This document shows, piece after piece, positions 31,716 through 37,981 of a DNA stretch of 38,602 bases (position 1 is the first letter of the stretch; every line of letters begins with the position of its first letter). The notes under the pieces are model-generated. The model worked only from the letters and a program-made list of their open reading frames with translations. It ran no database searches and was not told where the DNA came from. Location of the stretch: the NCBI GenBank assembly GCA_003244045.1, contig QHBU01000093.1, positions 1-38,602 of the forward strand. Reading direction: 5' to 3'. The translations under genes and the position numbers were made by a program. Origin of the DNA: Candidatus Aeolococcus gillhamiae (GTDB lineage: Bacteria > Chloroflexota > Dormibacteria > Aeolococcales > Aeolococcaceae).

Positions 31716-32236
31716 CCGCGGCCGCTCCGGGCTACAACGCGAACGCCGCGCTGCCCAAGCGCATCCGGCACCACTACCTATACAGCTTCCAGGATACCCG
31801 GCGCGAACGGCTCTTCCTGTCCTCGATCGGGTTCGACGTGGGGGCGATCTCCGCGCGGGTGATCACGCACTTGATTCGGCGCGGGATCGGGCCCTTCCAC
31901 AACCTCAGTCGCAACGGCCGCCATCTCCACCACCTGGTCTTCGGGATCGGCGGGCTGCTGGCCACAGGCTACCTCTGGCTGGTCATCGCCGACGACGCCG
32001 AGCAGCAGAAGACGATCCACCGCGCCACCTCGTTCGCCTACGGGGTCGGCGCGGCGCTGACCCTGGACGAGTTCGCGCTCTGGCTCGAGCTCGAGGACGT
32101 CTACTGGACCGAGCAGGGCAAGGTGAGCGTGCAGGCTCTGATGATCTTCGGAGGCCTGCTCTCGATCGGGGTCTGGGGTGGGCCGTTCCTCAAGGCAACC
32201 GCGAAGGAGATGGCACCGAAGACGAGTCCCGCGTAA
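31712..32236 (+). CDS. Conserved integral membrane protein of unknown function
   Basis: A 174-aa protein starting at GTG 31712, inside the GTGA overlap with the upstream gene. About three hydrophobic helices; conserved-looking motifs are GRHLHHLVFGIGGLLATGYL and GAALTLDEFALWLELEDVYW followed by GKVSVQALMIF. I recall the same His-His and DEFALWL motifs in uncharacterised actinobacterial membrane proteins; no function is known to me. A nested inverted repeat lies directly after its stop. Confidence 0.75.
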   Translation: MTAAAPGYNANAALPKRIRHHYLYSFQDTRRERLFLSSIGFDVGAISARVITHLIRRGIGPFHNLSRNGRHLHHLVFGIGGLLATGYLWLVIADDAEQQKTIHRATSFAYGVGAALTLDEFALWLELEDVYWTEQGKVSVQALMIFGGLLSIGVWGGPFLKATAKEMAPKTSPA

Positions 32237-32242
32237 GGGGCG

Positions 32243-32381
32243 GGAGTTCGCACGAGCACATCTCCTTGCTGCTCAAACAGGCTTCGGCGCCATTGGCAGC
32301 CGCGTCGAACGCTTTCGCGTCCGACACGGCCTCGGGCGCCTGCAGAACTCGCGACTGCGGAGATGTGCCCGAGCGAACTCC
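32243..32381. repeat. 139-bp nested inverted-repeat element
   Basis: Outer arms 32243-32265 and 32359-32381 are 23-bp inverted repeats with 21 matches. Inside lie a GGCGCC pair (32286-32291 and 32335-32340) and a hairpin GTCGAACGC/GCGTCCGAC (32304-32312 and 32317-32325, 8 of 9 pairs). The region between the membrane protein stop and the ABM-like gene has no convincing coding frame. It could be a small non-autonomous mobile element, a structured RNA or a terminator-like region. No flanking direct repeats are obvious. Confidence 0.7.
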
Positions 32382-32453
32382 TCCCGAGTGCGAAATTCTT
32401 CGGCGCGAGCTTGGTCGCGATCTTGAAGGGCTCGCGGCCTTGTTGGGTACCGG

Positions 32454-32468
32454 ACCGGACCGTCCGGT
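32454..32468 (-). terminator. 15-bp palindrome at the 3' end of the ABM-like gene
   Basis: ACCGGAC, a central C and GTCCGGT, directly behind the TAG stop of the minus-strand gene. It can form a tight hairpin; without a T-tract it is only a weak terminator candidate. Confidence 0.4.
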
Positions 32469-32471
32469 TCG

Positions 32472-32777
32472 CTATGCGCCGGTCGCCCGGACGGCCTTGT
32501 AGGTCTCGAGCCGGTGCAGCTGCCAGCTGTGCTGTTGCATCGCCGGAAGGATGCTCGCTGCTTTCTGGAAGCTCTCCGAACCGTAGAAACGGCCCGCCTG
32601 CTCCTCCGATTCCCACACGTCGACCACCCGCCAACCCGTTGCCGTCGGTCCCGCGATGTGGGAGATGATGCCCTCCGGGGTGTCTGAGTCCAGCTCGGCT
32701 CGGCCGATCCCTCGCATCACCTCGTCGTACTGCGACCCGTCGGCGCCTTCTGCCTCGAAGAGGAAAGCCACGGCCAT
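32472..32777 (-). CDS. ABM-like / dimeric alpha-beta-barrel protein (101 aa)
   Basis: A 101-aa protein with the layout of the antibiotic-biosynthesis-monooxygenase/ferredoxin-like fold: a strand (AVAFLFEAE), helix with QYDEVMRGIG, GIISHIAGPTATGWRVVDVWESEEQAGRFY and a last helix-strand. The family covers monooxygenases, haem-degrading enzymes and small stress proteins; no catalytic residue can be pinned down. The start is ATG 32777 with GGAGGT 6 nt upstream. Divergent from the PadR gene, whose product is its likely regulator. Confidence 0.72.
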   Translation of the reverse strand: MAVAFLFEAEGADGSQYDEVMRGIGRAELDSDTPEGIISHIAGPTATGWRVVDVWESEEQAGRFYGSESFQKAASILPAMQQHSWQLHRLETYKAVRATGA

Positions 32778-32810
32778 CTCACACCTCCAACCCCATGAAC
32801 GGTAAGAGAC

Positions 32811-32840
32811 TCAATACGCTCCTACTAGGAGTAATGTCAA
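32811..32840 (-). promoter_or_regulatory. Promoter of the ABM-like gene with a PadR-type operator in the spacer
   Basis: On the minus strand TTGACA (32840-32835), an 18-bp spacer and TATTGA (32816-32811). The perfect 13-bp palindrome CTCCTACTAGGAG (32819-32831) lies wholly inside the spacer, so a bound repressor would exclude RNA polymerase. Rightward, TAATGT (32832-32837) ends 7 nt before the PadR GTG and overlaps this region, so the same site could control both genes. Confidence 0.6.
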
Positions 32841-32844
32841 GGGC

Positions 32845-33519
32845 GTGCCGCGAACGGCGACCACGGCCAGCGCGATCCTCGGCCTGTTGGACTTGCGACC
32901 GAGCTGGACGACCTACGAGATCACCAAGCAACTCCGTCGCAACATGCGCTTTTTCTGGCCCCGCGCCGAGAGCAGGATCTACGCGGAGACCAAGCAGCTC
33001 GTCGCCAGGGGCCTCGCGGAGGTCGAGCTGGGGCACGTCGGCCGTCGAGCTCGCTCGACGTACAGGATCACTCCACGTGGCCGCCAGGTGCTGCGGGAGT
33101 GGCTGGCCACGCCGCCCCGGGCTACCGCGCTGGAGTGCGAGCCGCTGCTACGCATCTTCATGGCGGACCGATCGACCCGCGCGCAGCTCGACGCTGCGCT
33201 CCGACAAGTGCGCGCCGATGCCCGCGCCATCCTCGACGTCGGCGTCGACGTCGGACCCGAGTACCTGCGGGGTACGGCTCCCTTTCAGGATCAGATTCAC
33301 GTCCGTGCCTTCGTCTTCGACTTCCTTTCCCAACACGCCCTGATGTTGCTGGCCTGGGCTGATCGCACCGAGCAAACGCTCGACACCTGGCCCACGGCCA
33401 CCCACGACGATCGCGTGGCCATGGCTCGCCGGATCATCGAAGCCAACCTTACGGCGTACCCAGCCTTGGAGACTGAGCTCCGTGAACAGCGCTTCGAAGT
33501 CGCCCGCGAGCCGACTTAG
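32845..33519 (+). CDS. PadR-family transcriptional regulator
   Basis: A 224-aa regulator. The winged-helix N-terminus has AILGLLDLRPSWTTYEITKQ, ESRIYAETKQLVARGLAEV (recognition helix region) and STYRITPRGRQVLREWL (wing). The C-terminal ~120 residues (about 100-224) form a helical dimerisation/ligand domain, as in PadR subfamily-2 proteins. The GTG start at 32845 has no Shine-Dalgarno; TAATGT 7 nt upstream suggests a leaderless message. Its stop overlaps that of the Grx-PDZ gene by 4 nt, tail to tail. Confidence 0.88.
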   Translation: MPRTATTASAILGLLDLRPSWTTYEITKQLRRNMRFFWPRAESRIYAETKQLVARGLAEVELGHVGRRARSTYRITPRGRQVLREWLATPPRATALECEPLLRIFMADRSTRAQLDAALRQVRADARAILDVGVDVGPEYLRGTAPFQDQIHVRAFVFDFLSQHALMLLAWADRTEQTLDTWPTATHDDRVAMARRIIEANLTAYPALETELREQRFEVAREPT

Positions 33520-34124
33520 CTGTCAGTGTCACCCCTGTCCTCGGCTGGCGGCGTCTCTGCGGATGCCGTCGTCTCCGCCGGCTCTCGCGGGAACTCGACC
33601 GTGCAGACCACGAAGGCGCCGTCCCTCCAGACCGTGAGGATCATGGTGTCGCCGGGGCGGCGGCCCGCCACCGCGGTGCGGAACTGCTCGGCGCCCCCGG
33701 TGAGTGTGTAGCCGCCGATCGCTGTGATGACGTCGCCGGTGCGGATGGCCGCCTCGGCGGCCGGCGAAGCCTCGTGGACCGGGCCCACCTCGACCCCGAA
33801 GGCGGCGGGGAGGCCGCGGTCCTTGGCGATGTCGATGGTCACCGCGCGGACGGCGGCCCCGAACGAGACGCCCGGGCCGTCGTCATCGGGGCGGGGAAGG
33901 AAGCGCGCCAGCTGCACCGGGTCGAAGCCGACGATCATGCGGTCGTCGATGATCAGCGCCGGGACGGCCACCCGCCCGAGGCGGCCGAAGAGGATCGCGC
34001 TCGCCGAGGGGTCGGCGGTGACGTCGCGGGTGGTGTAGGCGAGGCCGCGCTGGTCGAGGTAGCGGAGCAGGGCTTCGCATTCGGGATCCCCCGCGCGGAT
34101 GAAGACGCTGATCTGTCCAGCCAT
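33516..34124 (-). CDS. Glutaredoxin-like domain fused to a PDZ domain
   Basis: A 202-aa protein. Residues 1-80 resemble a glutaredoxin/NrdH fold: QISVFIRAGDPECEALLRYL, DVTADPSA and the cis-Pro loop VAVPALII. The usual CxxC is D-P-E-C here (Asp13, Cys16), so the nucleophilic first cysteine is lost. Residues about 85-180 are a PDZ domain with FGVEVGPVHEASPAAEAAIR, TGDVITAIGGYTL and RRPGDTMILTVWRDG. The tail is acidic and Thr/Pro-rich. No signal or membrane helix is seen, so it is probably cytosolic. ATG 34124 is 9 nt after the helicase stop, so it is expressed from the same message. Function unknown; binding of a partner C-terminus is implied by the PDZ. Confidence 0.75.
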   Translation of the reverse strand: MAGQISVFIRAGDPECEALLRYLDQRGLAYTTRDVTADPSASAILFGRLGRVAVPALIIDDRMIVGFDPVQLARFLPRPDDDGPGVSFGAAVRAVTIDIAKDRGLPAAFGVEVGPVHEASPAAEAAIRTGDVITAIGGYTLTGGAEQFRTAVAGRRPGDTMILTVWRDGAFVVCTVEFPREPAETTASAETPPAEDRGDTDS

Positions 34125-34133
34125 GGGTCGCGC

Positions 34134-36872
34134 TCAGCCGGTGGCGGCCGGGGGCGGCTCGACGGACGCGGCCTCGCCGTCGGCGGACTGGCCGGGGGCA
34201 CCCTGGCCTCCGCCGCCTCCACCACGGCGGCGCCGGCGACGGCGCGGACTAAAGCTCTGCGTCTCCCCACCCGGCCCGAAGTGCAGCGAGCCTGGAGCAG
34301 CGGAGCCGTCGACCGGAGCACTGGCCCCGTCGGCTGGCGGTGCTCCAACGCCGGGTGTGCCTCCGCCCGCCCCGCGACCGCGACGACGGCGACGGCGGCG
34401 GCGGCGCAGGGGCTCACCGTCAGGACCGAGCTGGGGTGGAGCTCCGTCGGCGGCGGGCTGACCCGCCTCGCCGGGCACGCGGGGAGCGCCCCCCGCCTGT
34501 GCCGGCCCGCGCCGGCGCCGGCGACGGCGGCGGCGCGCGGCACCGTCCTCCCCCTCGACAGCCGGGAGCGGCTGGCCGTCCTCGCCGACGCGCGGCGCGG
34601 CGGTCTGGCCAGCACCGCGGCGGCGCCGCTGCGGCTTGCCCGGGCTGACGATGTCGAGCGCGCTGAGCCAGCCCCCGGTGGAGCGAGCTGCCTCGACGAG
34701 CTCGCCATACATCGACTCCTCGCCCGCCCGCAGGGTGGCGCTGTCACCGATGCACGCGACCAGGTGCTTGGCGCGCGAGATGGCCACGTTGAGGCGGTTG
34801 GGCACGCGCAGGAAGCCGATGCGGCCGCGCTCGTTGGAGCGCACCAGCGAGATGACCACCATGTCCTCCTCGCGGCCTTCGAAGGAGTCGACAGTGTCGA
34901 TCTTCACCGGGCGCTTGAAGCGGCGCCGCCCGAGCGCCTGGCGGAGTCGCTCCACCTGCTCGGCGTACATGGCGATCACCGCCATGCTCATGTCGCGCGG
35001 GGCGCGTTCGTCGAGGAGGCGCACCACCTGCGCCGCGACGCGCACCTCGGCCTCGTTGCGCAGCGCGCCACCGGGTCCGCGGCGCTCGCGCACGCCGCGC
35101 ATGCCCTCGGTGTCGACGAAGTGCAGCGCCACCGGGAACGGCGTGCGCGTGATGTACGAGTAGGCCTGCACCTCGGGCGCGTCCTGGAGCTGGCCGTCGT
35201 AGCTCGCCGCCGACACGTAGGCGGCGATGTCCGGGTGCATGCGGTGCTGGATGGTCAGCAGGCAGCGCGCCGACTCAGGCAGGCGACCCTCCCACGCCAG
35301 CTCGAAAAGGCTTCTGTTGACAAGGGTTTCCAGGGCCTCGTCGCTCTCGACGATGCCGTACAGCGCGTCGTCCTCGACCGGCGGCAGCTGCTTGTGGTCA
35401 CCAACCAGCGCCAGCGCCGAGCCGAGGCGCAACGCGGGGAGCGCCTCGTCGACGCGCGCCTTGTTGGCCTCGTCGAGGATGACGATGTCGAAGTTCATGT
35501 CGGTGATCGCCGACGTCGCCGCGGTGGCGCAGGTGGCGAAGTAGCAGTTGGCCTCGAGGAGCCGCGGGTCGTCCTCGTCGTCGCAGCGGAAGCGTTCCAC
35601 GGTGGGATGCACCCGCTCGGCGCGGGCCACGCGCACAGCGCGCATCCCCGGCGTGCCGGCGAGCCGCTCGAGCGCGTTGTCGACGGCGAGGTTGCTATGC
35701 GACGTCACCAGGATGCGCTCGTCGGGGTTGGCCGCCAGGCGGCGCTTGATGGCCTCGACGATGACCGTCGTCTTGCCAGTTCCCGGCGGCCCCTGGATGA
35801 ACACCGCCTCGCCGGCAGCGAGGGCGCCCAGTAGCGCCACGGCGCGATCCTGCGGCGGGTTGGCCATCATCCCCTCGGTCAACCAGTCGTGGGTGTGCTC
35901 CTGCTCGGCGTAGAGCGGGGCGGTGACCCGTTCCGGCGTGACCATGAGCTGGGCGAGCAGGCCGACCCCGAAGTCGCGGGTGGCGATGGCGGCGAGGACG
36001 CTGCGCTTGGCCTGGTACAGGGCCTTGTTGAACGACGGCGTGATCGTGCCCTCGCTGCCGGCGTGCTCGAACGTCCGGCAGGTCACCTCGACGGTGTGGC
36101 GGTGGTGGTCGATGCGCGACACGCGCCCGACAAAGTTGGGCTCGTCCTCCGGTTCGACGAGCACCGCCGCATCCGGGGTGAGGTTGATCTGCTCGCCCTC
36201 GGGCACGGTGAACTCCACCTTGCCCACCTCAGGCTGGCGGCGGTCGGCGTCGGTGAACTCGTGGCCGCACGACGGACAGCGCTCGTGGTCGGCGGGGCGC
36301 CACAGAGCCCGGCAGCGCTTGCAGCGCCAGTACTCCTTGGCCGCGCTGAAGTGGGTGCGCTGGGTGGCGGCGCGCTGGCGCTCGGCCTTCTCGAGGCTGT
36401 CAACGAGCTTGAGAGCGGCGTACAGCTCCGCCGACTTCGCCGCCGCGGCACTCGCCTCCTTCCAGTCGAGCAGGCGGTGGGTGTCGCTGGCCACACCGTT
36501 GGCGGAGGTGACGATCGGCGTGCGGGCGGTGACTGTGAGGACTTTGCTGCCGTCGGGGTGGTCCATCGCCGGGCGCATCGACAGCACCCGCAGGGCGAGA
36601 TGGTCGGGGTCGTGGTCCGGCGACTCCTGGGGCACGCACTCCAGGGTGAGGTCGGGGAGGGCGACACGCAGCTGGGGCGGCTCCTCGTCCCCGAACGACA
36701 CCGTGAGGTGGCCCACCTCGCTGATCCTCTGGGCAAAGAGGTCACGCGGGTCGGCGTCCTTCGCATCCCCGTCCGCGAGCGTGGTGAGCACCACCATGGC
36801 GTCACTGCCGTCGGGCACGATGAGATGGAGACGGTCGAGAGCGAGGTCCGGGGATATCAGTCGGACGGTCAA
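34134..36872 (-). CDS. UPF1/IGHMBP2-like SF1 helicase with zinc ribbon and Arg-rich tail
   Basis: A 912-aa DNA/RNA helicase. An N-terminal domain of ~300 residues contains a zinc ribbon (CKRC ... CPSCGH, about 184-203). The helicase core has motif I (GPPGTGKTT, about 361-369), motif II (VILDEANKAR), GDHKQLPPVEDD, IQHRMHP, VDSFEGREEDMVVISLVRSN and NVAISRAK, the UPF1-like/AAA_11-AAA_12 set. The last ~165 residues are Gly/Pro-rich and hold four Arg tracts (about 748-752, 780-788, 823-831 and 877-884), nearly identical to basic RNA-binding tails. The start is TTG 36872 with GAGG upstream. It would bind nucleic acid and probably act on RNA or R-loops; the Grx-PDZ protein is its coupled partner. 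Confidence 0.92.
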   Translation of the reverse strand: MTVRLISPDLALDRLHLIVPDGSDAMVVLTTLADGDAKDADPRDLFAQRISEVGHLTVSFGDEEPPQLRVALPDLTLECVPQESPDHDPDHLALRVLSMRPAMDHPDGSKVLTVTARTPIVTSANGVASDTHRLLDWKEASAAAAKSAELYAALKLVDSLEKAERQRAATQRTHFSAAKEYWRCKRCRALWRPADHERCPSCGHEFTDADRRQPEVGKVEFTVPEGEQINLTPDAAVLVEPEDEPNFVGRVSRIDHHRHTVEVTCRTFEHAGSEGTITPSFNKALYQAKRSVLAAIATRDFGVGLLAQLMVTPERVTAPLYAEQEHTHDWLTEGMMANPPQDRAVALLGALAAGEAVFIQGPPGTGKTTVIVEAIKRRLAANPDERILVTSHSNLAVDNALERLAGTPGMRAVRVARAERVHPTVERFRCDDEDDPRLLEANCYFATCATAATSAITDMNFDIVILDEANKARVDEALPALRLGSALALVGDHKQLPPVEDDALYGIVESDEALETLVNRSLFELAWEGRLPESARCLLTIQHRMHPDIAAYVSAASYDGQLQDAPEVQAYSYITRTPFPVALHFVDTEGMRGVRERRGPGGALRNEAEVRVAAQVVRLLDERAPRDMSMAVIAMYAEQVERLRQALGRRRFKRPVKIDTVDSFEGREEDMVVISLVRSNERGRIGFLRVPNRLNVAISRAKHLVACIGDSATLRAGEESMYGELVEAARSTGGWLSALDIVSPGKPQRRRRGAGQTAAPRVGEDGQPLPAVEGEDGAARRRRRRRRRGPAQAGGAPRVPGEAGQPAADGAPPQLGPDGEPLRRRRRRRRRGRGAGGGTPGVGAPPADGASAPVDGSAAPGSLHFGPGGETQSFSPRRRRRRRGGGGGGQGAPGQSADGEAASVEPPPAATG

Positions 36873-36891
36873 ACCTCGGACGCCGTGGGGG

Positions 36892-36897
36892 TACAGT
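36892..36897 (+). promoter_or_regulatory. TACAGT box upstream of the helicase start
   Basis: The same hexamer as at 18511 and 26717, inside the GC-rich palindrome GGGGTACAGTCCCC (overlapping 36888-36901). If a promoter, it would lead rightward into 36908-37013, where only a small possible frame exists. Confidence 0.3.
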
Positions 36898-36923
36898 CCC
36901 CGGCGTCATGCATCCGGTTCGGG

Positions 36924-37013
36924 ATGGATTCGGGCATCAGCGCAAGCGACGACACTGCTCTGACGGTGGCGGCCGCACTGGCCGCGCAGCGGTTCCCGAA
37001 GGCTCCCGCGTGA
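36924..37013 (+). CDS. Possible small ORF (29 aa), uncertain
   Basis: ATG 36924 to TGA 37011-37013, high GC at third positions, product MDSGISASDDTALTV followed by AAALAAQRFPKAPA. No Shine-Dalgarno and no homologue I can name. The rest of 36873-37122 holds no convincing gene on either strand. Confidence 0.25.
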   Translation: MDSGISASDDTALTVAAALAAQRFPKAPA

Positions 37014-37122
37014 GCTGACTATAGCGCAGGGGACTGCGCTTGCAACAGGCGCGGCGGTGACAGCCGCGCGACGGTCACCGCCTGATCGGCTCCGCCGCCT
37101 GCCACCAGGCTCCCCCGGTTGC

Positions 37123-37545
37123 TCAGCGGCGGCCGCTCAGCACCGGACTGCGGCGGGCAATGGCGGCGCTGGCGTACAGGGCGAGAAAGCCGCCTTCGAG
37201 CGCCAGGGAGAGCGTTGCCAGCGGGGCAGACAAGCTGTCCATGAAGGCCGGGAGACCGGTCGTCGACGCGAGCACGAGCCCGGACATCGTGCCCGCCGAG
37301 AGCAGGGCATCGACGAGCCACGCGCCGCGGACGCCGACCAGGATGGCCAGCGCACTGAGCCAGGCGACTGCGCACGTGACGTAGAAGAGGATCCCGATGT
37401 ACGTCGCCACCAGGATGTACGTCGGCGCCAGCGAGAGGTGGATGAGCCCGATCGCGACGAGCAGTCCGGCGCCGACCACCCTGGCGACCGCCACCGCTCC
37501 TCGATCTCTCGGCTGGCGCGGCCAGGCAAGCGGTAGGGCCGTCAC
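37123..37545 (-). CDS. Small four-helix membrane protein of unknown function
   Basis: A 140-aa protein with about four hydrophobic helices (VVGAGLLVAIGLIHLSLAP, ILVATYIGILFYVTCAVAWL, LVDALLSAGTMSGLVL, LSLALEGGFLALYA) and a basic C-terminus. I do not recognise a named family. The GTG at 37545 overlaps the cupredoxin stop (GTGA), so it is coupled to it and probably acts in the same membrane process. Confidence 0.72.
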   Translation of the reverse strand: MTALPLAWPRQPRDRGAVAVARVVGAGLLVAIGLIHLSLAPTYILVATYIGILFYVTCAVAWLSALAILVGVRGAWLVDALLSAGTMSGLVLASTTGLPAFMDSLSAPLATLSLALEGGFLALYASAAIARRSPVLSGRR

Positions 37546-37901
37546 CCGCTGACCACCACCGTGCCGGTCATGTAGTTGTGGATGGTGCAGTGGAAGGAAT
37601 ACGTTCCCGGCTTGGCGAAGGTCACCGCGTAGGAGGTGTTTGGTGTGAGGTTGCCCGAGTCCCACTGCTGAGCAGCCGACTTGTCGGCCGCGGTGGTGTG
37701 AGTGGTCGAGTCGCTGTTGGTCCAAGTCACCGTGGTCCCTGTGCTGACGTGCAGGGTTGCGGGTCCGAACGCGAAATTCTTGATGGTGATGGTGTTCGCC
37801 CCGCCGGAGGCGGGCGCGGACGAGCCGGTTGAGGCGGTGCTGCCGCATGCCGCGACCGCGCCGGCCGCGCCGACGGCGAGAATCAGTGCACGGAGATGCA
37901 A
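37542..37901 (-). CDS. Cupredoxin (plastocyanin-like) lipoprotein
   Basis: A 119-aa exported blue-copper protein. The signal ends in the lipobox VAAC with Cys19; then a Ser/Gly linker. The copper site is visible: His in DSTTHTTA and the Cys-His-Met cluster in FHCTIHNYMTG. The family carries electrons or stores copper outside the cell. TTG 37901 is the start, with AAAGGGA 8 nt upstream. A stable hairpin (37936-37967) separates it from the ferritin-like gene. The stop overlaps the next gene as GTGA. Confidence 0.88.
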   Translation of the reverse strand: MHLRALILAVGAAGAVAACGSTASTGSSAPASGGANTITIKNFAFGPATLHVSTGTTVTWTNSDSTTHTTAADKSAAQQWDSGNLTPNTSYAVTFAKPGTYSFHCTIHNYMTGTVVVSG

Positions 37902-37935
37902 GGCGGAGTTCCCTTTCGTTGTGTGCAGCGACGGC

Positions 37936-37967
37936 CCGCGCCACCTCCACGCGCAGAGGTGACGCGG
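37936..37967 (-). terminator. Hairpin between the ferritin-like and cupredoxin genes
   Basis: An 11-pair stem with one mismatch (CCGCG then CACCTC against GAGGTG then CGCGG) and an 8-nt loop, 15 nt after the ferritin-like stop and ~35 nt before the cupredoxin start. It could end the first message, stabilise its 3' end or tune expression of the second gene. Confidence 0.55.
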
Positions 37968-37981
37968 ACCTGCCGCAGCCG

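Noticed and set aside
32243-32381. The nested inverted repeat as an insertion sequence or CRISPR array
   Set aside because: There is no transposase, no regular repeat-spacer pattern and no obvious target duplication; reported only as a repeat.
33774-35834. 686-aa open frame on the plus strand within the helicase region
   Set aside because: Antisense shadow of the helicase and Grx-PDZ genes; low complexity, no recognisable motif.
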